A DNA stretch of 64,000 bases from Biomphalaria glabrata. Lineage: Eukaryota > Mollusca > Gastropoda > Planorbidae. The stretch lies in assembly GCF_947242115.1 (NCBI RefSeq), contig NC_074721.1, forward strand, positions 682,001 to 746,000, written 5' to 3'. Of this stretch, positions 11,441-20,465 are shown piece by piece. The notes below the pieces were generated by a model. That model searched no databases. It was not told the origin of the DNA and was given only the letters and a program-made list of their open reading frames with translations. The translations under genes and the position numbers were made by a program. Positions within the stretch are counted from its first letter, which is position 1, and each line of letters opens with the position of its first letter.

Positions 11441-12894
11441 AAAAAAAAAAAATTTCAACAATTTTGTCACATACCTAATACATCCTAATGCTCCCCTCCC
11501 CAAGCCATGAATTTTAGTATCCCATGCCTCCACATGCAACAAAATTTAAAAGCCCTACAATGGACAACATACATTTCATTTTGTTTTTAATAATTAGTTA
11601 TGAGTCAGTGGTATTTGGTATATATATAATACAATTTAAAATTATTGGTCCTGACCACTAATGCATTCACTCATTAAATCAATAATTCTCACACTTGCAG
11701 TGGATGATAAAATACAAATATTTAACCTATTCTTTTTAAATGAAGCCTTAGACAACTAAGCTATTGTCTAGATAGAAACTGCAGTGATTAAAATTACCAT
11801 AAAAATTTTATTTGCAATTTCTACAAGCTTATCTATATTTGAGAGCCAGCATTTTAAACTTTTTTTTTTTGTTTTGTTTTTAATATGTATGAAAGCATGT
11901 GTTTGTAAAAAAAACTTTTTTATGACTAGATGTAGATCTTCAAGTAGGCCTTTATTCTAAAGCAAAAATTTAAAGTCCTAAAAATTGTCACAGTGTCATG
12001 TTAAAAGTGTAAAGGTGCATGCGTTTGGTGGGTGGGGGTATAACACAGTTTGTAAAGATGGGTTATTCTAAATAAGGTGCCTCTCTATATCCAGATCTAT
12101 GACAAAATAAAAATCAATAAGTGAGAGTTGACTAAGTAGCAAATAAAGAAATGATTGTAGTACTGGTTGTTCCACTGAATATACAAGGGCCAAAAAGTGT
12201 AGTGTTTTGGGGAGGGAGCGTTTCTTTAAAAATATTAAATGTGTGTTTGGGAGAATTTTAATGTAGGTAGATAAGACTACTACTGATGAACCTAAGAAGA
12301 GTTTGTGCATACTCCACAATATGGGTTTTCAGGCCATTTGATTGAATGATCAAAGAGACAAAAAATAAAGGTGGCTTATAAATCTGAGGGCTAGAAAATT
12401 GTGTTAGTTGTGGGGTAGCATTTTTTATGCAGGCTTTTTTATTGATGGATTCAAAAGTGTTGAAAGGGATATATACATGTAGCAACTATTTTAACAGTAG
12501 CGCAGCATGGGTATCAGATATAGCTATGTGTTTCTAGAATTTGAGGACAGCTGTTTCATAAGATTATCTACAATGGCCAAACTGATAGGCCTAACAAGTG
12601 TTTGTGTTTTTGTTTGTAAAAAATAATAGTTGTTAAGTAGTGAATACATTTTTTTTTTTTTTATTGTAATAGGGAAAAAATGAGCAGGCCAAATCTACAC
12701 TTATTTTGTAGTTAGTTAAGCACCACTAGCGATCTACTGAGTAGTTCTATTAATTTCTTTTATATTCCAGCCATCTCCCCTCATTGTTAGCCATCCATTC
12801 TTGAAATTCTTTTGTTTTGATCTCTTGCTTTGTCACAAGATTATAAGAAGTTATTTGCTGCAACTGAACTAGATACTTTTATGTTTGTTTTTAG
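11441..12894. other. No gene recognised
   Basis: AT-rich DNA leading up to the isolated RagA-like exon. No coding motif, tandem repeat or transposon end was recognised on either strand. Confidence 0.5.
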
Positions 12895-12994
12895 GTACTT
12901 CTTATGGTGAAGAGTGGTTCAGGCAAGACCAGTATGTGTTCCATAATACTTGCTAATACTATTGCAAGGGACACAAGAAGAATTGGTGTAACAA
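12895..12994 (+). pseudogene. Isolated RagA/RRAGA-like GTPase exon with mutated P-loop
   Basis: A 100-bp exon between a TTTTTAG acceptor and a GTAAGT donor encodes [15 protein letters not shown] then [18 protein letters not shown]. RagA-family small GTPases (the Rag subunits of the lysosomal mTORC1 amino-acid sensor) have the near-identical N-terminal segment [15 protein letters not shown] and IARDTRRLGAT. The first Gly of the Walker A motif is Val here, and several other normally invariant positions differ (Arg to Cys, Tyr to Thr). I did not find the following RagA exons (switch and WDCGGQ regions) downstream. The open frame and splice sites show it arose by DNA-level duplication rather than retroposition. 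Most likely a decayed partial copy. Confidence 0.75.
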
Positions 12995-13146
12995 GTAAGT
13001 TCTACCTCGCACTCATGCACACTTAATACTAATGTTTTCATGGTTTGCCAAAAGTTAGGCCATAGAGGCAGTTAAAATTGTTCATATATCTTGTTAAATC
13101 AATTGCCTGGCTGGCAACTATTTCTTGCATAACTTAAAAAAAAAAT

Positions 13147-13415
13147 CATTATTATTATTTTATTATTATTATAGATTTTATATAGCGCCACTTTCATGCT
13201 TATAGCATGCTCAGAGCGATTTTGGTCCAATCTCATTTGTGGACCAGTTGGGGGGGGGGGGGGGGGGGATCTAGGAGTTTGTTTTCCGTGCTGCCTTTAG
13301 GCACTCAGTAAACACAACTCTGCCCGAGTCGGGTGCTGAACCTCGAGCCCCCTTCTAGGTAGCCAAGCCAAATCCAAATTCAAGCGCACTTGGCCTCTCA
13401 ACCATGCTTCCCACC
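13147..13415 (-). mobile_element. tRNA-derived SINE, family A (copy 1)
   Basis: On the minus strand it starts with a tRNA-like head (GTGGTTGAGAGGC..., A-box-like) and a B-box-like region, then a unique body, and ends in an (AAT)n tail at 13147-13172. It is clearly homologous over the full length to the copy at 60153-60370. It contains a long poly-G tract (13251-13268) replacing a G/A-rich stretch of the other copy. Confidence 0.8.
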
Positions 13416-13538
13416 CATTAAAACATATGACTATAACAATTTCACAGTTTTATCTCCTTTCGTCATCCTTTTTCTACTATAAAAGTAAAGATATACTGAG
13501 TAACTATATTACAAACAGTATACCTATGCTACATATAT

Positions 13539-15960
13539 TAGGGGTGCACCGGATAGTACTTTTTGATATCTGGCCGGAGCCGGATATGACCGGATAGTAA
13601 AATTTGATATTTGGCCGGGGCCGGAGCCGAATACCTAAGTGTCTTGTAAATAGCTTGTATTGCTTAACATTTTATGAAACTGTTAAATAACATACCTATA
13701 TTTGTTGGTATTATTTTTTTCCTTTTATTTACCTTATTGTTTTAAACTCTGTTACTGATTGATTTATTAAAGCTTAACAGTATTTATAAAAAAAAATAAT
13801 CTGTGTAGCATGAGCGTCTCTCTGTGTATGTACGAGGCCACCAACTATAAAGGCTGTGTGTTGAAGGGTCAATGTAAAATATGTTAGTAAATATTTAACT
13901 AGTTACTAATGTAAATCTCTCATATGGCTTGTATGGTGGTTGGATGTATGTGTTCAAGAATTTCTGACCAACAACTGGTCATCAGACTTGTAATTTTAAG
14001 TCCAAAGACTGCTTCTGGTTATGGCTTCAAGGGCTTAATACTGATAGCTGTTAGTTAATAGTTGGAATCTGAAGCGTAGTAGGTCATATATTTATTAATC
14101 CATTTGCGGCAAACGATATTTTATTAACAGCAGGAACATCTATTATACCTACTCATAGCCAGAGCCTTAAATGTTGCAAAGCATAGATTTAATTGTAGTC
14201 TGTATGCCTATTATTGATATCTATGTTTAGATCTACTGTTATATAGATCTAAGAGAATTAGGAAAACCAACTATAGAAGAAAAAAAAATCACCCACACCC
14301 TCCTTACCAAAAAAAACACAACATAAATAGACTTTATGTTCGACTGATTGTAACAACTTGGTCAGATAGACGTAGTGAGCCTACACATGTAGTCCTAATG
14401 TATTGTGTATAGATGATTGTGTTGACATTTACACGTTTTTTTTTACCTTGGGCTAAGGCAATAGTGTTTAGTGTGCAGGCAACAAAAGATAACACATTGG
14501 CATGGTCAGTCAAGCATATAGATAAATTATATCTGTACCTTAGTTACAGAGGTCAAGTGTTTCTTTACGTTCCAGCATATTTTTTCTTTGTTTGCTAGAT
14601 CTAATTGTGGTGCTTTAGATCAATTTATTTTCTGCGATGTTCAATTTTACTGTAAGGTTTTCCTTTATATATTAAGTCAATAGAATCAAACAATGAAATT
14701 AGTTTTCTTTCTAAAGGTTTTAATACAAGGGGGAAAAATACATACACACACATATACACATATTTGTTTTATTTTATTGTGCAACGAACGTGTGTTCAGC
14801 TCCCTAAATGACATTTCTCTCCAAGTAAACAAACTTAGTCTCATCATCTAGTCACCTCTAGACATTGTCAATATTTCTCAACAATCTGCGTTAATCCATT
14901 CTGGCTTAAGAATGGTCAATGTCTATCAATACATTGTCATGGATTAAACAAATAAGAAGTTGGGGGTGTTGAGTCTCTTGAGCCCTCCCTTTAAAGATAC
15001 CCCTGGTCAGTGTCTGTTTGGCTTGTAGTCCAGCCTCCTAATTGAGACTTAAAGTAAACAAACTTATTGTCCCGGAAAATAGTATAAAAGGTGTGGATTG
15101 TGGTCAAGACCCTTGATTGACAACCTATCTCATAATAAACAAACTCATACCAGATTAACCTTATAGAGATTTGGCTTGTAGTCCCGCCCCTAATAAAAAT
15201 TCTTCTCCAAGTAAACAAACTCAGTTCCCTCATAAGATGTGACCTCTGGAAAGTGTCAACACGTTGACATCTGGTTTGATGTGGTAAGCTGCCTATCTGT
15301 GAACTCAATGTTATGGACTAAACAAACAAAAAGAGGTGGGGGTTGCTCATCTCTACCTCTGGAGATATACCCCCACACATCTAGACAGATTATCAGCGTG
15401 TCGTAGTTAAGGAATATTACATGTTTACTAGACCACTCAAGGGTCAAGACAAGCTTTTAAAATGTGCCAGACATCGCTGCTATGTATGTAATGCGAATTT
15501 ATAATGTAAAGTCTTATTTCTATTTAAATTAACATGCCTTGTCTTTGTACTAAAAAATATAGTCATAGTTTATAGTTTTAAAAACAGATTCTTTTATTTG
15601 AAACAAAAAAGTTAATGTATTTCAGAACTGACATTATTGAATCATGTCCACTTTATGAGTATTGGTTTATTTTTATTAACATGGAGATTTAGTTTAAACT
15701 TCTTGTTGGACATGGTTTATTAGCGTCGACTACCTTTATATTGTTAACCTTTCGCCTGTGTTGTTTCCATATTTAAGTGTTACCTCCATTTGGCTTATCT
15801 GGAAAACACTTAGCACGGAGGCGCATAACAATATTCATAGAAATACAGGTGTAGCTTTTACTATCCGGTAGTGATATCCGACCGGAGCCGGATAGTACCA
15901 GATAGTGAAAAAGTGCTGAATATTCAGCCGGAGCCGGAGCGACTATCCGGTGCACCCCTA
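13539..15960. mobile_element. hAT-like DNA transposon, 2.4 kb, apparently non-autonomous
   Basis: The left end TAGGGGTGCACCGGATAG and the right end CTATCCGGTGCACCCCTA are perfect inverted copies over 18 bp, followed inward by GGCCGGAGCCGG-type sequence on both sides. The flanks ACATATAT (13531-13538) and ATATATAT (15961-15968) match at 7 of 8 bases, consistent with an 8-bp target duplication as in the hAT superfamily. The interior has no transposase motif I recognise and carries direct repeats (14815-15460). It lies between the RagA-like exon and the kinase pseudogene exons. The A-T content of the flanks makes the target duplication less certain than the termini. Confidence 0.8.
14815..15460. 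repeat. Internal direct repeats of the 13.5-16.0 kb hAT-like element
   Basis: CTCCAAGTAAACAAACT occurs near 14819 and 15208, with partial copies near 15047 and 15125. The following ~170 bp of the two main copies are similar, both ending in a GATTAAACAAAtAAgAaG..GGGGGT block and '..agata.ACCCC'. This is a ~390-bp direct duplication with degenerate sub-repeats. Confidence 0.6.
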
Positions 15961-16004
15961 ATATATATACATTTTGAAGTAGGACTGAGAACTCCTGAAA
16001 TCTT

Positions 16005-16425
16005 TTTGTTGTTGTTGACTCTATCTCCCTTCAACTACCTCCATTGATATCTAAGTTGTTGTTGACTCTATCTCTCTTCTACTACCTCCATTGATATCTA
16101 AGTTGTTGTTGACTCTCTCTTCTACTACCTCCATTGATATCTAAGTTGTTGTTGACTCTCTCTTCTACTACCTCCATTGATATCTAAGTTGTTGTTGACT
16201 CTAACTCTCTTCTACTACCTCCATTGATATCTAAGTTGTTGTTGACTCTATCTCTCTTCTACTACCTCCATTGATATCTAAGTTGTTGTTGACTCTATAT
16301 CTCTTCTACTACCTCCATTGATATCTAAGTTGTTGTTGACTCTATCTCTCTTCAACTACCTCCATTGATATCTAAGTTGTTGTTGACTCTATCTCTCTTC
16401 TACTATCTCCATTGATATCTAAGTA
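16005..16425. repeat. Minisatellite, nine units of 47 bp (some 41 bp)
   Basis: Nine consecutive units beginning GTTGTTGTTGACTCTATCTC and ending CTACCTCCATTGATATCTAA. Two units lack a 6-bp TATCTC step. Units are nearly identical, so the expansion is recent or homogenised. It lies 400 bp upstream of the first kinase pseudogene exon. Confidence 0.95.
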
Positions 16426-16824
16426 GATTGCTTTGCAACCTTCTCCTCGGCCATCTTCTTTTTTTAATCCTTCAATCATTTTCTTCCCTTTAATTATTGA
16501 CATTTTAAACTAAGAACCACCATCACAGTCTAAAGCCCATATCATTAGGTCTGGGTTGTGGCCACTCATGTTATGGGCTACCTATATATTTCTAATAATA
16601 TTTATAATTAAAGTCTAGACTATACTTTAGTCTGACATTGATGTCTGCAGTTGGTCTATCAGGTTTGCAGACATCAATGTTAGTATGTGGGAGGAAATTG
16701 GCTAGGATCAGACAGACTGTGCGGTGCTGGTGAGACCAGCAAGCTTTGAACTTAAGTTTTGAAAAGTACCCTTCAGTTAATACAAAGACCATATTATCCT
16801 TATAATCTAATGTTTTTATTTCAG

Positions 16825-17020
16825 TTTCCTCTTCTGATGATTGGGAAATTACATTTGAAAGTATCACAGATCTCCAGTGGCTGGGAAGTGGAGCTCAGGG
16901 AGCTGTATTTCTTGGCAAACTCTGTAATGAAGAAGTAGCAGTCAAGAAGGTCAGAGATGTTAAAGAGACAGACATTTGGAACTTAAGGAAACTGAATCAC
17001 CCAAACATTATAGCCTTCAA
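16825..17020 (+). pseudogene. DLK/LZK-like exon a: kinase N-lobe, intact frame
   Basis: 196 bp between TTTCAG and GTAGGT. The frame is fully open and encodes [27 protein letters not shown] (Gly-rich loop GSGAQG), VAVKKVRD with the ATP-binding Lys, [18 protein letters not shown] with the alphaC Glu. Against the family consensus it is highly conserved, with few unusual residues (IWNL for IKHL). The exon alone would not reveal a pseudogene. Confidence 0.9.
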
Positions 17021-17408
17021 GTAGGTTCTATTCTAGTATTTTTGCATTTTCCATTGTCTTTTAACTCATTGACTGCAGTGTTTTTTTGTTTTGTTTTTGT
17101 AAAGATACTTTTTTAGAAAATGTTTTTTTTCCTAACATGACTAAAACACAAATTTGTAATATAAGTATATAAGTACTAGCAATAACAATTGACACCAGTA
17201 CTAAATCTGTCAGACTTCTTTTTTTAATTTAAAACAATAAGTTTTAGACATTCCTGCTAAAAAACAAACATTATTGTTCACTGGATGTGATCAGTGACAG
17301 TTGGGTTTAAAGTCAATTTAAAATTTATCTTTTTAAAAATGTATGCAAAGTATAATTTTCATTATTAATTTTAAAAAATATCTCTAAGCTGTATATTTAT
17401 CTCTGTAC

Positions 17409-17665
17409 ATCATCCTCACCTGTCCCTTAGTATATCTGTTTTTTTTTGTCTTTTGCCTTGAATAGAATCTTTTCAGTGACAGATCCATCCATTCTTTAAT
17501 GTTGTCTTCCCATCACTTTCTCCTTCTGCCTCTTCCTTTTTCCTGGTGCTGTTCCTTGAAGAGAGAGTCTTTGCAAACCCTGAGAACCTTGTAATTGGTC
17601 ATTAAGTTTTAGTACCCATTTTTTTGACTGTAGTCAGCAGGTCATTGTGAGTGTGATCCAGTTTT
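17409..17665 (-). mobile_element. LINE 3' coding-end fragment, same family as 23310-23880
   Basis: The minus-strand sequence parallels 23316-23590: both begin (plus strand) with ACCTaTCCCTTAGT, then '..TTCTTTAATGTTGTCtTCCCATC' and 'TTTTTCCTGGTgCTGTTCC'. It corresponds to the C-terminal KRKKR-rich end of the LINE protein. It lies in the intron after exon a. Confidence 0.7.
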
Positions 17666-18418
17666 GAATCTTCTCATAGAAAATAGGTTTTTTTTATTGT
17701 GTTATACACCAAAGGAGGTGATGGGGTAGGCAGGGAATTAAATAAATTACTGTAGAGGATAGACACAAGACAATATTTTTCCTTCTGCATCAGTAAACAT
17801 TGTCAGATGTAAAATGAGAATATTTTACTTTCTGAAGTTTTGAATAATTAAGCAGCAGTAAGGACTCTCATAAGATTGAAATCTTGATTAGATTGTATCA
17901 CATTCTTAGCTGTATGGCTTGATAATTTTATTTGCGCAACTATACATGCTATCTTAATCTTCTAAATCTGTTTATTTGAATCTATCTCCAAACATCTCTA
18001 TTATATTATGAAAGATGTCATAGTAATAGCAATAAGTTTCCTATGCTGAAAGCTAAGTTTATTTTATTACAAAAAAAAATTGTTATATTAATTGTCCTAT
18101 GCAGGAACTTAAACATGCAGATTATATACTACAGTAGCTATGTTCCTTTGTCAGAGATTTTCATTCATACTTGAAAGTGCAAAGAGAAACATCCTTCTTG
18201 TTTTAGAAATTCTTTAAATTCTTTAATGATGTAGCGGTAAATTATTTTCTAAGTTTTACCTGAAACTGGGTTTTTCTCTTAGTGCAATTAGCTAGAACTA
18301 ATATGTGTGTTTCTACCTACTTTTGGAATGCTGTCACTACCAACCTCTCAGCAATCATTTTGTGATTATGTTGAAAAAGAATTATCTCAAAAATTGTTTT
18401 GTTTTGTTTTGTCTGCAG
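17666..18418. other. Intron of the kinase pseudogene, expected exon not found
   Basis: AT-rich. The exon for the hinge and catalytic loop should lie between exon a and exon b, but no frame here gives HRDLKSPN-like or YCPYGQL-like sequence. It was either deleted or is beyond recognition. Confidence 0.5.
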
Positions 18419-18574
18419 TGTTCTTGTGGCATCCAATGATATTGTCAGGAACCAGCCGAGAGTGGAATGAAAAAAAAAAAAGCACTAAAATGTCATTTGC
18501 TGGCACTGTGACCTGAATGGCATCAGAAGTCATTTGAAATAAAATGTGCAGTGAAATGAAAAAGTAGACATTTG
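18419..18574 (+). pseudogene. DLK/LZK-like exon b: activation segment, DFG deleted
   Basis: Between TGTCTGCAG and GTAAGT. Reading frames give VLVASNDIV, then GTSREWNEK, STKMSFAGTV, a TGA where Trp of AWMAPE is expected, then a CSE...DIW-like end. The family has DIVKISDFGTSREWNEKSTK here; about 16 bases are missing between ATTGTC and GGAACC, removing KISDF, so the Mg-binding Asp is gone. A few extra A (poly-A run at 18471-18482) and a small insertion before the VDIW codons add frame changes. Confidence 0.85.
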
Positions 18575-18654
18575 GTAAGTAGCCTGGTGCGATTTCTCCT
18601 GCCTAAAAAAAATAATTTACCTGTATTTTATGATATGACTTTATGGTCTTAGGT

Positions 18655-18722
18655 GTCCACACTCATAATCACAACAAATTTCCGTAAGGATCAATAAAGC
18701 AGTTTTAGTCTTAGTCTTAGTA
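18655..18722 (+). mobile_element. CR1/L2-type LINE 3' end with (TTAGTC)n tail
   Basis: The sequence AATCACAACAAATTTCCGTA, then AGGATCAATAAAGCAGTTTTAG, ends in TCTTAGTCTTAGTA. It matches, in the opposite orientation, the 3' terminus at 35860-35925 (ACTAAGACTGCTTTATTGATCCTTAC). It is a severely 5'-truncated insertion in the intron after exon b. Confidence 0.6.
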
Positions 18723-19125
18723 TTGATATGCAAGATATGATTCCTTAAGTTTACATCATTTTTTGTTGTTGCTGTAATTACTTTTTTTTTAGATAAAGAT
18801 GTATATATAAAATCAATGAAATTGTTATAAAGCCAGTCAGAATAAACATTGTAATTGACATTTTAGAACTAAAAATGAGAAATAAGATGTTTAAGATGAC
18901 CCAAAAATGATCTATTTAACCAGCAGACACAGCTGTACATTAGTTTTCATGTCTGAAATCTTTATCATGTGTGATACTTTTATGCAAACAAGGTTTACTA
19001 CTATTAATTGACTAAAATATGTGCAATATTTACCACACATTATATAAATGAAATTTATAAAATCATCAACACACTCCTTAAAAAAAAAAGACCATCACCA
19101 AAGAATATCTTTCTCTTTTTTTCAG

Positions 19126-19290
19126 GAGTGCAAAGCTCAAAAATAGACCATCATTTAGACAAATTCTCATGCACCTTGAGATTGCCTCTGCTAAATTACT
19201 TTGGTTCAGTCGGGAGGACTTTTCTGAATCTCAATGAAGTCCTTAACTGAAAGACACAGATTCTGTCATTATCATCAAGATAGTCTAAGA
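19126..19290 (+). pseudogene. DLK/LZK-like exon c: end of kinase C-lobe
   Basis: After a TTTTTTTCAG acceptor the first frame reads [20 protein letters not shown], then SAKLLWFSREDFSESQ and a TGA. The family has [23 protein letters not shown] followed by a WREEI segment. The stop falls where Trp/Phe-Glu is expected. The preceding segment (SFGVVLWELL to RQCW) was not located. No clear donor is seen. Confidence 0.8.
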
Positions 19291-19339
19291 TAGGATCTGA
19301 GGTATTCTCACTTTCTAATTACAATATATGGATAAAAAA

Positions 19340-19510
19340 CCTGCAAACAACAACACAGCCTATCGATAACGCTCTAACCTCTAGACCATTGGAATGTCCA
19401 AAAAACATTCTTTTGGTCCAGAGTCATTCGCCTATATGCAAATTACCACCCCAGTGGTCAATTGTCACTGGTTCGATCCTTGGTTGGCGCAGTCCCTTTT
19501 TTCGTCACAT
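19340..19510. mobile_element. Possible tRNA-like/SINE fragment
   Basis: A B-box-like GGTTCGATCC lies at about 19469 on the plus strand, and an A-box-like TGGTCTAGAGGTTAGAGC reads on the minus strand near 19375-19392. The body is more GC-rich than its surroundings. The two boxes are on opposite strands, so it is not a simple tRNA gene. Only one copy is seen here, so assignment as a SINE is tentative. Confidence 0.3.
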
Positions 19511-20056
19511 TTAATTCACTACTTTCTCTCATTTAAAAACTCGGTCTCATGTGCTGCTGTTTATTTATGTATGTATCATTAAATGTATCCAAATAAGTGT
19601 TTCCCAAATTTTTGTAATAACAAATTTTTGCACATAGGAAAAATTTAGCTTAACATTTATCTAATTTTTAAAGGTAGAATGTTCCTCACATGTAAAATAT
19701 ATATTTTGAAACACATTTTCTATTTTGTATTAGAATTTATGTTTAGCATAAACTTTGTTGTTATAATCAAAATATTGAAAAAAATGACTTTATGACTTTG
19801 GGTCCTTGAAGTGCATACCCGGTATCTTATTTAAATTAGACCCAGCAGTGGTAAGTTCAATGCTAACAAATGGATTTTGAACCCAAGAACCCAAGTTATG
19901 TGAAATAATTTTGGATCTTTTCACCTCTTCATTCATAAGTTTAAATACCCCCTAACCTGACCCTTACTTATTTATGATGTTGATGTTTTATTTTCTGTAT
20001 GATTATTTTGTATCATGGCAAACATTCAATTTTAATAATGAATTTTTTTTTATCAG

Positions 20057-20187
20057 GTGAGAACAATTACTGACTATGTACAATAACAGTAGTAAGAGTA
20101 TAATTCGTCCAATCATAAAAGTTCTAGAAAAGCTAGATCGACTTGGTAAAAAAAACTGACACATAGGTCAGAGTCTGAAGTCACCAT
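20057..20187 (+). pseudogene. DLK/LZK-like exon d: basic post-zipper region
   Basis: Between TTATCAG and GTAAGT. Reads SKSIIRPIIKVLEKLDRLGK and, after a change of frame in an A-run, THRSESEVTM. The exon ends in phase 2 and joins in frame to the next exon (ATG CCT GAC). No kinase motif is present, so assignment rests on position, the matching phase and the basic character. Confidence 0.6.
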
Positions 20188-20465
20188 GTAAGTAAATTTT
20201 CTTGTTGTGTGAGTGTATCTTTATTTCCACAATCTATAGCTCACACTCCACTACCATACCACCAGGGATCCTTGGCCATGTAGACATAAAAAGAAATGAA
20301 AAGATAGACTTACAAAAGGAAATAAAGAGGCGGACTTTTAGGCTAAAGGGAAATGACAAGGTAGACATAATGTCAAAGTAAGGGTCCTCAATTGAGGAAC
20401 TGATAAGACTTGTAATTTACTACACTGTTAAGTAAATATTAACTAGCAATCATAAAGAAAATCTT

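Noticed and set aside
16005-16425. Regular repeats that could suggest a CRISPR array
   Set aside because: The units are contiguous with no unique spacers, and the context is a eukaryotic genome. It is a minisatellite.
16592-16867. Minus-strand 91-codon frame overlapping kinase exon a
   Set aside because: It is partly antisense to a conserved kinase exon and has no recognisable motif.
19340-19510. A functional tRNA gene
   Set aside because: The A-box-like and B-box-like words lie on opposite strands and no cloverleaf with acceptor pairing can be drawn.
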